Made by a program: the position numbers and the translations under genes. This document shows, one piece after another, positions 35,345 to 46,067 of a DNA stretch of 64,000 nucleotides (position 1 is its first letter; every line of letters begins with the position of its first letter). This DNA is from Panorpa germanica (taxonomy: Eukaryota; Arthropoda; Insecta; Mecoptera; Panorpidae), in the NCBI GenBank assembly GCA_963678705.1, contig OY783218.1, positions 7,760,152-7,824,151 of the forward strand, given 5' to 3'. A model generated the notes under the pieces. That model was not told the origin of the DNA and did not search any database. It worked only from the letters and a program-made list of their open reading frames with translations.

Positions 35345-38300
35345 TCAATATCCCGGCCAGCCTCTACGGCCACCACCTCTGTAATTTCTGTTATTTCTAT
35401 TGTTTCCACGTTTTCCATGTTGTTGATTTCTCTGCGGATCTTGTTTCCCATCCCTTGGTAATGATGCCACTTCTTCTGTCTGGCGAGCATTGCTTTGTTG
35501 GGGTTTTCTTTGTCCTCTATTTGATGGATTATATGTATTTGTGAATCTTCCTGGTTGCTGGCGTGCACCACTGTTCCATCTCTGATCTTTCTGTTCTTCA
35601 CTATGTCGCATTGAATTATCATTTGTTGGAAATTGCGGTAGCTGTCTTGATACTGCCCCCTGTGCTCTCTGTTGTTCCAGTTTACTTTGGGTTTCTTCTC
35701 GGTGTGAAACTTTGTTTTCTGTTTTGTCCAATGGTTTCTTGGTTGGATTTATCTCTAGATCTTTTGATGTTGCCAACCGTTTTTTCTGTTGTACATCACT
35801 TTTTTTACCTTTTTCCAGCACTACTTCCTTTTTATCTTGGTTTTGTTCCTGTGCTTCTGACACTGCATCTTCATCCTCTAATGATAGCCTGGTTAGACAT
35901 ATCTCTAGATCTTTTGACGATTCCATCTGTGTTTTCTCTTCTTCATCACTTTCTTGATCTTCTTTCAGCACTGATTCCCCTTTATCTTGGTTTACGTGTT
36001 GTGCCTCTTGGTATTGTTCTTGAGTTTGTGACACTGCATCTTCATCTTTCAATGATAGCCTGGTTGGACTTATCTCTAGACCATTTGACGATTCCATCTG
36101 TGTTTTCTGTTCTTCATCACTTTCTTGAACTTCTTTCAGCACTGATTCTTCTTTATCTTGGTTTACATATTGTGCCTCTTGATATTGTTCTTGAGTTTGT
36201 GACACTGCATCTTCATCTTTCAATGATAGCCTGGTTGGACTTATCTCTAGACCATTTGACGATTCCATCTGTGTTTTCTGTTCTTCATCACTTTCTTCAA
36301 CGTCTTTCAGCACTGATTCCTCTTTATCTTGGTTTACGTGTTGTGCCTCTTGATATTGTTCTTGAGTTTGTGACACTGCATCTTCATCTTTCAATGATAG
36401 CCTGGTTGGACTTATCTCTAGACCATTTGACGATTCCATCTGTGTTTTCTGTTCTTCATCACTTTCTTGAACGTCTTTCAGCACTGATTCCTCTTTATCT
36501 TGGTTTACGTGTTGTGCCTCTTGATATTGTTCTTGAGTTTGTGACACTGCATCTTCATCTTTCAATGATAGACTGGTTGGACTTATCTCTAGACCATTTG
36601 ACGATTTCATCTGTGTTTTCTGTTCTTCATCACTTTCTTGAACTTCTTTCAGCACTGATTCCTCTTTATCTTGGTTTACATATTGTGCCTCTTGATATTG
36701 TTCTTGAGTTTGTGACACTGCACCTTCATCCTCTAATGATAGCCTGGTTGGACTTATCTCTAGACCATTTGACGATTCCATCTGTGTTTTCTGTTCTTCA
36801 TCACTTTCTTGAACTTCTTTAGACACTGATTCCTCTTTATCTTGGTTTACGTGTTGTGCCTCTTGATATTGTTCTTGAGTTTGTGACACTGCATCTTCAT
36901 CTTTCAATGATAGCCTGGTTGGACTTATCTCTAGACCATTTGAAGATTCCATCTGTGTTTTCTGTTCTTCATCACTGTCTTGAACATCTTTCAGCACTGA
37001 TTCCTCTTTATCTTGGTTTACGTGTTGTGCCTCTTGATATTGTTCTTGAGTTTGTGACACTGCATCTTCATCTTTCAATGATAGCCTGGTTGGACTTATC
37101 TCTAGACCATTTGACGATTTCATCTGTGTTTTCTGTTCTTCATCACTTTCTTGAACTTCTTTCAGCACTGATTCTTCTTTATCTTGGTTTACATATTGTG
37201 CCTCTTGATATTGTTCTTGAGTTTGTGACACTGCATCTTCATCTTTCAATGATAGCCTGGTTGGACTTATCTCTAGACCATTTGACGATTCCATCTGTGT
37301 TTTCTGTTCTTCATCACTTTCTTCAACGTCTTTCAGCACTGATTCCTCTTTATCTTGGTTTACGTGTTGTGCCTCTTGATATTGTTCTTGAGTTTGTGAC
37401 ACTGCATCTTCATCTTTCAATGATAGACTGGTTGGACTTATCTCTAGACCATTTGACGATTCCATCTGTGTTTTCTGTTCTTCATCACTTTCTTGAACAT
37501 CTTTCAGCACTGATTCCTCTTTATCTTGGTTTACGTGTTGTGCCTCTTGATATTGTTCTTGAGTTTGTGACACTGCATCTTCATCTTCCAATGATAGCCT
37601 GGTTGGACTTATCTCTAGATCATTTGACGATTCCATCTGTGTTTTCTGTTCTTCATCACTTTCTTGAACTTCTTTCAGCACTGATTCCTCTTTATCTTGG
37701 TTTACGTGTTGTGCCTCTTGATATTGTTCTTGAGTTTGTGACACTGCATCTTCATCTTTCAATAATAGCCTGGTTGGACTTATCTCTAGACCATTTGACG
37801 ATTCCTTATGTGTTTTCTGTTCTTTATCACTTTCTTGATCTTCTTTCAGCACTGATTCCTTATTATCTTGGTTTACATATTGTGCCTCTTGATATTGTTC
37901 TTGAATTTGTGACACTGCATCTTCATCCTCTAATGATAGCCTGGTTGGACTTATCTCTAGACCATTTGACGATTCCATCTGTGTTTTCTGTTCTTCATCA
38001 CTTTCTTGAACATCTTTCAGCACTGATTCCTCTTTATCTTGGTTTACGTGTTGTGCCTCTTGATATTGTTCTTGAGTTTGTGACACTGCATCTTCTTTTT
38101 TCAATGATAGACTGGTTGGACTTATCTCTAGACCATTTGACGATTCCATCTGTGTTTTCTGTTCTTCATCACTTTCTTGAACATCTTTCAGCACTGATTC
38201 CTCTTTATCTTGGTTTACGTGTTGTGCCTCTTGATATTGTTCTTGAGTTTGTGACACTGCATCTTCATCTTCCAATGATAGCCTGGTTGGACTTATCTCT

Positions 38301-40918
38301 AGATCATTTGACGATTCCATCTGTGTTTTCTGTTCTTCATCACTTTCTTGAACTTCTTTCAGCACTGATTCCTCTTTATCTTGGTTTACGTGTTGTGCCT
38401 CTTGATATTGTTCTTGAGTTTGTGACACTGCATCTTCATCTTTTAATGATAGCCTGGTTGGATTTATCTCTAGACCATTTGACGATTCCTTATGTGTTTT
38501 CTGTTCTTTATCACTTTCTTGATCTTCTTTCAGCACTGATTCCTTATTATCTTGGTTTACATATTGTGCCTCTTGATATTGTTCTTGAGTTTGTGACACT
38601 GCATCTTCATCCTCTAATGATAGCCTGGTTGGACTTATCTCTAGACCATTTGACGATTCCATCTGTGTTTTCTGTTCTTCATCACTTTCTTGAACTTCTT
38701 TCAGCACTGATTCCTCTTTATCTTGATTACCGTGTTGTGTCTCTTGATATTGTTCTTGAGTTTGTGACACTGCATCTTCATTCCCTAATGATAGCCTGGT
38801 TGGACTTATCTCTAGATCACTTGACGATTCCGTCTGTGTTTTCTGTTCTTCATCACTTTCTTGAACTTCTTTCAGCACTGATTCCTCTTTATCTTGGTTT
38901 ACGTGTTGTGCCTCTTGATATTGTTCTTGAGTTTGTGACACTGCATCTTCATCTTCCAATGATAGCCTGGTTGGACTTATCTCTAGATCACTTGACGATT
39001 CCATCAGTGTTTTCTGTTCTTCATCACTTTCTTGATCTTCTTTAGGCACTGATTCCTCTTTATCTTGGTTTACATATTGTGCCTCTTGATATTGTTCTTG
39101 AGTTTGTGACACTGCATCTTTATACTTTAATGATAGCCTGGTTGGACTTATTTCTAGATCATTTGATGATTGCATCAGTGTTTTCTGTTCTTCATCACTT
39201 TCTTGATCTTCTTTCAGCACTGATTCCTCTTTATCTTGGTTTACGTGTTGTGCCTCTTGATATTGTTCTTGAGTTTGTGACACTGCATCTTTATACTTTA
39301 ATGATAGCCTGGTTGGACTTATTTCTAGATCATTTGATGATTGCATCAGTGTTTTCTGTTCTTCATCACTTTCTTGATCTTCTTTCAGCACTGATTCCTT
39401 ATTATCTTGGTTTACAAGTTGTGCCTCTTGATATTGTTCTTGAGTTTGTGACACTGCATCTTTATACTTTAATGATAGCCTGGTTGGACTTATCTCTAGA
39501 TCATTTGATGATTGCATCAGTGTTTTCTGTTTTTCATCACTTTCTTGAACTTCTTTCAGCACTGATTCCTTATTATCTTGGTTTATATATTGTGCCTCTT
39601 GATATTGTTCTTGAATTTGTGACATTGAATCTTTATACTTTAATGATAGCCTGGTTGGACTTATTTCTAGATCATTTGATGATTGCATCAGTGTTTTCTG
39701 TTCTTCATCACTTTCTTGATCTTCTTTCAGCACTGATTCCTCTTTATCTTGGTTTACGTGTTGTGCCTCTTGATATTGTTCTTGAGTTTGTGACACTGCA
39801 TCTTTATACTTTAATGATAGCCTGGTTGGACTTATTTCTAGATCATTTGATGATTGCATCAGTGTTTTCTGTTCTTCATCACTTTCTTGATCTTCTTTCA
39901 GCACTGATTCCTTATTATCTTGGTTTACAAGTTGTGCCTCTTGATATTGTTCTTGAGTTTGTGACACTGCATCTTTATACTTTAATGATAGCCTGGTTGG
40001 ACTTATCTCTAGATCATTTGATGATTGCATCAGTGTTTTCTGTTCTTCATCACTTTCTTGAACTTCTTTCAGCACTGATTCCTTATTATCTTGGTTTATA
40101 TATTGTGCCTCTTGATATTGTTCTTGAATTTGTGACATTGAATCTTTATACTTTAATGATAGCCTGGTTGGACTTATTTCTAGATCATTTGATGATTGCA
40201 TCAGTGTTTTCTGTTCTTCATCACTTTCTTGATCTTCTTTCAGCACTGATTCCTTATTATCTTGGTTTACATGTTGTGCCTCTTGATATTGTTCTTGAGT
40301 TTGTGACATTGAATCTTTATACTTTAATGATAGCCTGGTTGGACTTATTTCTAGATCATTTGATGATTGCATCAGTGTTTTCTGTTCTTCATCACTTTCT
40401 TGATCTTCTTTCAGCACTGATTCCTTATTATCTTGGTTTACATGTTGTGCCTCTTGATATTGTTCTTGAGTTTGTGACACTGCATCTTTATACTTTAATG
40501 ATAGCCTGGTTGGACTTATCTCTAGATCATTTGATGATTGCATCAGTGTTTTCTGTTCTTCATCACTTTCTTGATCTTCTTTCAGCACTGATTCCTTATT
40601 ATCTTGGTTTACATGTTTAGCCGCTTTTTTTTGTTCCTGCTTTTGTGACACTGTTGTTTTTTCATTTATTTGTCTCCGTCTCTCTTCTTCCTCATTTTTT
40701 TGTACATTTTTATTTCCCGCCTCTGATTTTTTATTTAATGCGGTTTGATGTACTACTTGAGTTTCTACATTGTCTGATGTTTGTAGTTCTAATTGCTCAC
40801 GTGACATTTTCTTTGGATTTGTTTTGATTTCTTGTGGCGCATCCGTGTTGCGTGTTACTAGCCAGATTACGGTTACAATTATCACTATGATAATATATAA
40901 GATTATGATCACTAACAT
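35345..40918 (-). CDS. G2: giant membrane-anchored repeat protein, 1857 aa
   Basis: Unrecognised. The start at 40918 follows a splice acceptor (TTGTTTCAG/ATG); an upstream in-frame ATG reads through the intron. Residues 1-~24 form one very hydrophobic segment (MLVIIILYIIIVIIVTVIWL). A polar linker follows, then about 28 tandem copies of a 57-residue unit (consensus core AVSQTQEQYQEAQ, VNQDKEESVLK, ESDEEQKT, SSNGLEISPTRLSL), rich in E, D, Q, S and almost free of Cys. The last ~150 residues are R, G, N, Q-rich and end RNYRGGGRRGWPGY, like RNA-binding or phase-separating tails. The frame is intact through nearly 5.6 kb, so the protein is under selection or very young. The unit looks disordered or weakly helical. 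Role unknown. Confidence 0.8.
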   Translation of the reverse strand: MLVIIILYIIIVIIVTVIWLVTRNTDAPQEIKTNPKKMSREQLELQTSDNVETQVVHQTALNKKSEAGNKNVQKNEEEERRRQINEKTTVSQKQEQKKAAKHVNQDNKESVLKEDQESDEEQKTLMQSSNDLEISPTRLSLKYKDAVSQTQEQYQEAQHVNQDNKESVLKEDQESDEEQKTLMQSSNDLEISPTRLSLKYKDSMSQTQEQYQEAQHVNQDNKESVLKEDQESDEEQKTLMQSSNDLEISPTRLSLKYKDSMSQIQEQYQEAQYINQDNKESVLKEVQESDEEQKTLMQSSNDLEISPTRLSLKYKDAVSQTQEQYQEAQLVNQDNKESVLKEDQESDEEQKTLMQSSNDLEISPTRLSLKYKDAVSQTQEQYQEAQHVNQDKEESVLKEDQESDEEQKTLMQSSNDLEISPTRLSLKYKDSMSQIQEQYQEAQYINQDNKESVLKEVQESDEKQKTLMQSSNDLEISPTRLSLKYKDAVSQTQEQYQEAQLVNQDNKESVLKEDQESDEEQKTLMQSSNDLEISPTRLSLKYKDAVSQTQEQYQEAQHVNQDKEESVLKEDQESDEEQKTLMQSSNDLEISPTRLSLKYKDAVSQTQEQYQEAQYVNQDKEESVPKEDQESDEEQKTLMESSSDLEISPTRLSLEDEDAVSQTQEQYQEAQHVNQDKEESVLKEVQESDEEQKTQTESSSDLEISPTRLSLGNEDAVSQTQEQYQETQHGNQDKEESVLKEVQESDEEQKTQMESSNGLEISPTRLSLEDEDAVSQTQEQYQEAQYVNQDNKESVLKEDQESDKEQKTHKESSNGLEINPTRLSLKDEDAVSQTQEQYQEAQHVNQDKEESVLKEVQESDEEQKTQMESSNDLEISPTRLSLEDEDAVSQTQEQYQEAQHVNQDKEESVLKDVQESDEEQKTQMESSNGLEISPTSLSLKKEDAVSQTQEQYQEAQHVNQDKEESVLKDVQESDEEQKTQMESSNGLEISPTRLSLEDEDAVSQIQEQYQEAQYVNQDNKESVLKEDQESDKEQKTHKESSNGLEISPTRLLLKDEDAVSQTQEQYQEAQHVNQDKEESVLKEVQESDEEQKTQMESSNDLEISPTRLSLEDEDAVSQTQEQYQEAQHVNQDKEESVLKDVQESDEEQKTQMESSNGLEISPTSLSLKDEDAVSQTQEQYQEAQHVNQDKEESVLKDVEESDEEQKTQMESSNGLEISPTRLSLKDEDAVSQTQEQYQEAQYVNQDKEESVLKEVQESDEEQKTQMKSSNGLEISPTRLSLKDEDAVSQTQEQYQEAQHVNQDKEESVLKDVQDSDEEQKTQMESSNGLEISPTRLSLKDEDAVSQTQEQYQEAQHVNQDKEESVSKEVQESDEEQKTQMESSNGLEISPTRLSLEDEGAVSQTQEQYQEAQYVNQDKEESVLKEVQESDEEQKTQMKSSNGLEISPTSLSLKDEDAVSQTQEQYQEAQHVNQDKEESVLKDVQESDEEQKTQMESSNGLEISPTRLSLKDEDAVSQTQEQYQEAQHVNQDKEESVLKDVEESDEEQKTQMESSNGLEISPTRLSLKDEDAVSQTQEQYQEAQYVNQDKEESVLKEVQESDEEQKTQMESSNGLEISPTRLSLKDEDAVSQTQEQYQEAQHVNQDKGESVLKEDQESDEEEKTQMESSKDLEICLTRLSLEDEDAVSEAQEQNQDKKEVVLEKGKKSDVQQKKRLATSKDLEINPTKKPLDKTENKVSHREETQSKLEQQRAQGAVSRQLPQFPTNDNSMRHSEEQKDQRWNSGARQQPGRFTNTYNPSNRGQRKPQQSNARQTEEVASLPRDGKQDPQRNQQHGKRGNNRNNRNYRGGGRRGWPGY
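35860..40610. repeat. 171-bp coding minisatellite, ~28 units
   Basis: Each unit is 171 bp, exactly 57 codons. Units near the protein N-terminus carry LMQSSNDLEI and SLKYKD variants; those nearer the C-terminus carry TQMESSNGLEI and SLKDED. Blocks of three units (513 bp; e.g. the TTTATATATTGTGCC variants near 39.58 and 40.09 kb) and of four units are themselves repeated, which indicates repeated unequal exchange. Confidence 0.95.
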
Positions 40919-41146
40919 CTGAAACAACATAAGAATATACATTTAAATAAGTTTTAATAAATATTTATCAGAGCAGATTTCTGCATGGTCTCTGTATTTT
41001 GCATATAATGATATCTGAGATTCTGGTATCTTTTGAAGATTATAGAAATTTACACTAGATAGAATACATAAACAGAATTTGCCAAAAAGTAATTAAATTT
41101 AATATGTTTCACCACAAATGTGACAAAACACTATTAAATATACTAA

Positions 41147-41708
41147 GGCCCGGTTTTATGGTTCGTCTTACTACCGAACTAAATAGCTAACTCCCGAATT
41201 AAACGAAAAATGAGTTTTATCATCAAGGATTAACGCTAACTCGGAACTAAAATCACGGAGTAAGATATCCCGTCATAAATCAAGGTAATAATATTTAACC
41301 CGGAGTAAGTGTGCAACAGAGATAAAATATCATGCTATCTCAGCCAGTTTAGCTATCATTATTATAATATTTTAGGTTATAATATTAAATTATTGTTTAT
41401 TATGAATTTTGTGAGTGACCTTAATCAATTATCAATAACAGATGATGAGGAAGATCAGCTATTATACAAATATAGTACTAAGTTGAGAAATCCGTCATTT
41501 TTAAAACAATAATTAAACTGAATCTTGCATTCCCATGGATTTACAACTGTAAACAAATATTCGAATTTCTTAAAATATGGTTTACGTCTCTACTAACTAA
41601 CTCGGGATTAAATTTGGACCATAAAACCCGATACAAAAATAAGTACCGAACTAAGCTAACTCGGGGTTTCGTAACCCCGAAGTAAATAAAAGACCATAAA
41701 ACCGGCCC
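41147..41708. mobile_element. PIF/Harbinger-like MITE in the 5' intron of G2
   Basis: 562 bp between GGCCCGGTTTTATGG and CCATAAAACCGGCCC, flanked on both sides by TAA. A three-base TWA duplication and GG(C/G)CCGG-type ends are typical of PIF/Harbinger elements. Sub-terminal repeats with ACTCGG/CCGA recur inside. A short open stretch near 41400-41512 shows no recognisable transposase. Confidence 0.85.
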
Positions 41709-42084
41709 TAAGTATTTGACATAGTACCAGAGTGACAAAATATATAGTAATTTCAATATTATATAAGGGAATTTTTGTGATAAAGCCAATAGGTACCTAC
41801 AGTTTTATTTGCCAGGTAAGAAGTCCTCACCTATATGTTAACAAATTAAAGAAAGAAATGTAATTGCAGGTGAGAGGGAGATTTATGCAATAACAAACTA
41901 GTCGTGGAAAGAATAAAATACTTCAGGAAGGAGCGGATGGAGAGAAATAGGCCAGAAAGAAATAAACGGGACAGAAAACTGCGAAAAGGTTTTGGCATCT
42001 TTTCTTTTAACAAAAATATTGAAACATATTTAATGACACTTGCATTTTTAATCATACAACTTGAATAATTGAATGTATATTTAC

Positions 42085-42300
42085 CTTGTGACATTTATAA
42101 ACGAACTGCAATTATTAAAAATAACCTATAATTAAGATAATCAAATATTTTTTAATATTGAAACACTGCCAAACTGTGGCCTGGACATTATCGATGAATG
42201 ACAATTGAATACTGAAATAATTGTAAAGAAAGACGTTATTGCATTTTTATAAACAAAATTATTTAGCTTGAAATAAAGAAAATAATAATTGTTTACAAAT
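42085..42300 (-). other. Inferred non-coding first exon and promoter region of G2
   Basis: Donor CACAAG/GTAAATATAC (minus strand) at 42085, with GCAGTTCGT just upstream and an AAACACTGCCAAACTGTGG block near 42155 (plus strand) that recurs near G6 (52610). The part from 42123 upward was copied in the tandem duplication. Confidence 0.5.
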
Positions 42301-43142
42301 GAAACTAAAAGAACTAGTTGTATAAGAAGTGTTGAATTTTAGTGTTTAATTCTATGTTATATATAATTATACTTCTTTATAGATCCTATAAATGTTATAT
42401 ATCAATTCCTTTGACAATTCCCTTTGCAGAGGCACTATTTACATCTGAGGAAAAAATTATCACGTTCATTGGCATCATGATAGATTTGCATAAATTACTC
42501 CATAAGAAATCGCTTGTTAATCTTTTTCAATCAATACCTTTTCTAAATAAATCGACTTTCGGGTTAGATCTATCCGAGATTATCAATAAATCCATGGTTT
42601 TTCAAAAATGTTTTAATCTTTTTCTATGCTACTTGATAAGTGTTACATTTGTTTACAAGAATGTTTGTTTACACCAAATAAGGAAAACGGTACAATGACT
42701 TTACTCTTCAGTCAATAATTTATGTAAAATATATTATACAAAAACAATGAAAGATTTAACGTAAAATTTACATAACAGTGTTCAGCACGTTCTACATAAA
42801 AGACAAATAAAGCTTTTGAAATTATAAATTATTTTAATTGTTTCTATTGTTTACAACACGATAAAAATAATACACGATCACAATATGTGAACCTTTTAAT
42901 AAATTTAAGTACAATGAAATTTAACTCAACAATAAATACAACCGACAACAAAATGTGCAGCACATGTAATGGAGATGATACTAGCATTAGAAAATTAAGA
43001 ATTAGTATTTTTAAACCGTAAATTTAGTAATTTAATATGTACAAACTATTTTAAACTTTATTAAGATATAGTCAACAAACGTATATAACTTTTTGGTGAT
43101 TTTAATTTTGCATTTGGTTCGTTGATTGTTCTAGTTGTTAAT

Positions 43143-43397
43143 CTATAAAGGTGGATTACGTGTTTCTAATGCTCGACGTCTAATTTCCCGAATTGTTTCA
43201 ATTAGCTCTTGTTCATCGCGTTGTAGTTCTTCTTGGTATTCCGCCTCAGCTTCTTCAGCTAGCTCTGTTGCGGGTCTTCCTTGTACTTCCATCTGTCCTT
43301 GGTAAGTATTTAAATATCCTACTCTGTATAAAGCGTAGACGCAGACTGCCAGCAAAACTTCCACCATGCCAATAACTGCCACTAACCCAAATAACAT
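43143..43397 (-). CDS. G3: orphan membrane-anchored small protein, 84 aa
   Basis: Unrecognised. The start at 43397 follows the acceptor CTGTTGCAG/ATG. Residues 1-~25 are hydrophobic (MLFGLVAVIGMVEVLLAVCV), then a linker (YRVGYLNTYQGQMEVQG), then an acidic, helix-prone stretch (ELAEEAEAEYQEELQRDEQE), ending REIRRRALETRNPPL. The ending and anchor are shared with G4, the middle is not. The first exon is inferred at 43958-~44160. The intron carries a fragment of a non-LTR 3' end that predates the duplication. Confidence 0.72.
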   Translation of the reverse strand: MLFGLVAVIGMVEVLLAVCVYALYRVGYLNTYQGQMEVQGRPATELAEEAEAEYQEELQRDEQELIETIREIRRRALETRNPPL

Positions 43398-43439
43398 CTG
43401 CAACAGGATATAGTTATATATTATGTAAGAAGAAGAAGA

Positions 43440-43680
43440 AAATGAGAAAGACGTAGGCAATGAAGAGGAAGATAAAGAAGATCTGGATAATAAGGAGGAG
43501 GAGGAAGATAATGAAAACGATGATGAGGAGGTGGAATCAGAGGATGAATAACAACGAAACCAAAAAGAGAAAACAAGAAGAGAACGAAGTTAGCAGAAGG
43601 AATCAAACGGAAATTTATGTTAATGTAATTTGCGGGGCAGAAAGAGGACCGTGTCCCTAAGAAGTCCATCAAATTATATA
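43440..43680 (+). mobile_element. Non-LTR 3' fragment in the intron of G3
   Basis: A purine-rich stretch (GAAGAGGAAGATAAAGAAG...) ends with GGGGCAGAAAGAGGACC and CCCTAAGAAGTCCATC, comparable to the tail at 22320-22377, followed by a short TA run. It is also present in the G4 intron (46330-46560). Confidence 0.6.
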
Positions 43681-43957
43681 TATGTAAGGTTTATTTAACA
43701 TAAACAAGTTTACCTATTACAAAACATTTTTAGGTTAGATTAGGTCTTTGGACATAAATTTACATTTTCTGATGTTGATTCCGATTGTAACATTGTTACA
43801 GAATCATGTTAGACTTCGATAAATAATAAAGAAACGTTATGTAAAAAATATTACAAACCACGTGTTTTTTTAAAAAGAAGCTTATTTTTCATCTTTGAAG
43901 TATACTTTTGTGTTTAGCGGAATTGTAATTTGGTTAATTTAGTGTATATTTTTGTAC

Positions 43958-44160
43958 CTTGTCTTAATTGTGGACGAACTGCGGTTACTAATTACTGGCT
44001 AAAGATATAATTAATTAATTATCTTATAGTAAACAAACACAATGAAACTCTGGCTTTATCAACACTGAAGGAGAATAATTTGAAATGATTTTTGCCGTAG
44101 ATATGTCTTTTGTGCTATCAAACAAGTCTTCAGCATGCAAGAGGGCTGTGTTTTGAAATC
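43958..44160 (-). other. Inferred non-coding first exon and promoter region of G3
   Basis: Donor GACAAG/GTACAAAAAT (minus strand) at 43958, with GCAGTTCGTCCACAATTAAG upstream. Near the upper edge the minus strand reads AAATATTTGTTGATTTC followed by AAAACACAGCCCTC. The same region in G4 (46843-47050) is almost identical. Confidence 0.55.
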
Positions 44161-44331
44161 AACAAATATTTATTGTTTACAATTTATACAAGAACCTATA
44201 ATTAAGATAACTAAATATTTTATAATAATGAAACACTGCCAAACTGTGGTCTGGACGTTATCGATGAATGACAATTGAATACTGAAATAATTGTAAAGAA
44301 AGACGTTATTGCATTTTTATAAACAAAACTA

Positions 44332-45184
44332 CCCAGTAAACATTTTGGAGTAAATTCTACTTAATTTCTATTACATATCATGAGTTTTTTGTCTGGAACG
44401 CGTTCGTTTTCTTTTCAGTCGTTCATAGGAAAGGCCCTTTTTATGACCTACAGAGATCGCAATGACGGTTCACTGCTGAATTAAAAGCGGAGTTGGTTTA
44501 TGATTTATGACCGGAGTTATAAACTTGACACTAGCAGGGGTATAAAACTTAATAGAATTCTACTTTTTAGAGTCTGCAAAATATAAATATTTAAATAAAG
44601 AAATAAATAGATGTAATCTTTAGTACGGATCGTGATTTCTTTAATGAATATTATTCATCTTCAACAATACTCGTTATATTAGTTTTTTACATTGTTTTGG
44701 TAATTCAAAAATCCACGATTGGCAGGTCTGCGTTAGGTTTAAAACCTCTGTCTTACCATCGCTAGATTCTATCTTCGTTTATATACATTTTATTCGGGGA
44801 TTGAGGGAGATAGCGTCTGTCTATTACCATTAAAAAAATATTTGTTGAAAAAGGATAGCATATACTTTAAGCATACTCTCCTGAACGAAATACTTTACAA
44901 GTATACAAGCGTAACGGTGAAAAATATATTTTACTTGTCTAACCGCATCTCGTTTCTCTCTCACTTTGGAATAAATGAGATGAAAATGAACCTAAACAAA
45001 AATATATCCATGTGGGAAAGAAATAGAAATACTTAATGAATGATGTTGGAAAAAGAAAGAATATTATTATGAAAAACTAACACAAAATCTGTGACAGGTA
45101 GAGAACTTGTAAAGCGCTAGAATAGAATTGTACGAGTGACTCGAACTTCACCAAATAGGGCACTTCACCAAATTGTTTACTGGG
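44332..45184 (+). mobile_element. TA-target MITE (family 2), full 853-bp copy
   Basis: CCCAGTAAACATTTTGG to CAAATTGTTTACTGGG, flanked by TA on both sides. The paralogous site in duplication copy 1 (~42250) is empty and has a single TA, so both insertion and target duplication are visible directly. No transposase frame seen. Confidence 0.93.
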
Positions 45185-46067
45185 TAATTAGGTTGAAATA
45201 AAGAAAATAGTCATTGTTTACGAATGAAACTAAAAGAAATAGTTGTATAAGAAGTGTTGAATTTTAGTGTTTAATTCCATGTTATATATAATTATACTTC
45301 TTTATAGATCCTATAAATGTTATATATCAATTCCTTTGGCAATTCTCTTAGCAGAGGCACTATTTACATCTGAGATAAAAATTATCACGTTCACTGGCAT
45401 CATGCTAGATTTGCATAAATTATTCCATAAGAAATCGATTGTTAATCTTTTTCAATCAATACTTTTTCTAAATAAATCGACTTTTGGGTTAGATCTATCC
45501 GAGATTATCAATAAATCCATGGTTTTTTAAAAATGTTTTAACCTTTTCCTATGCTACTTGATAAGTGTTACATTTGTTTACAAGAATGTTTGTTTACACC
45601 AAATAAGGAAAAAGGCACAATGACATTACTCTTCAGTCAATAATTTATGTAAAATATATTATACAAAAACAATGAAAGATTTAACGTAAAATTTACATAA
45701 CAGTGTTTAGCACGTTCTACATAAAAGACAAATAAAGCTTTTGAAATTATAAATTATTTTAATTGTTTCTATTGTTTACAACACGATAAAAATAATACAC
45801 GATCACAATATGTGAACCTTTTAATAAATTTAAGTACAATGAAATTTAACTCAACAATAAATACAACCGACAACAAAATGTGCAGCACATGTAATGGAGA
45901 TGATACTAGCATTAGAAAATTAAGAATTAGTATTTTTAAACCGTAAATTTAGTAATTTAATATGTACAAACTATTTTAAACTTTATTAAGATATAGTCAA
46001 CAAACGTATATAACTTTTTGGTGATTTTAATTTTGCATTTGGTTCGTTGATTGTTCTAGTTGTTAAT

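Larger units (their letters stand above)
42123..44192. repeat. Tandem segmental duplication, copy 1 (carries G3)
   Basis: Begins AACCTATAATTAAGATAA and ends in the ...TATTGTTTACAATTTATACA region. The same start recurs at 44193, so the two copies abut head to tail. Similarity is near-complete over most of the length except the coding exon. Confidence 0.9.

Noticed and set aside
35563-40620. Long plus-strand hydrophobic repeat frames opposite G2
   Set aside because: They arise because one stop-free 171-bp unit is repeated. No start context, splice signals or non-repeat flanking coding sequence support them, while the minus strand has a unique N-terminus, a C-terminal domain and family features. 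Kept only as a low-interest finding.
40919-40942. Extended N-terminus of G2 (and similar extensions of G1, G3, G4, G6)
   Set aside because: The extra residues read through a pyrimidine-rich acceptor ending CAG just before an ATG in five genes. The shared apparent LLQM/LFQM is the translated splice acceptor, so the later ATG was chosen.
43460-43660. Lysine/arginine-rich small plus-strand frame (also at 46345-46545)
   Set aside because: Lies in a purine-rich non-LTR fragment inside the G3/G4 introns; low complexity and no coding support.
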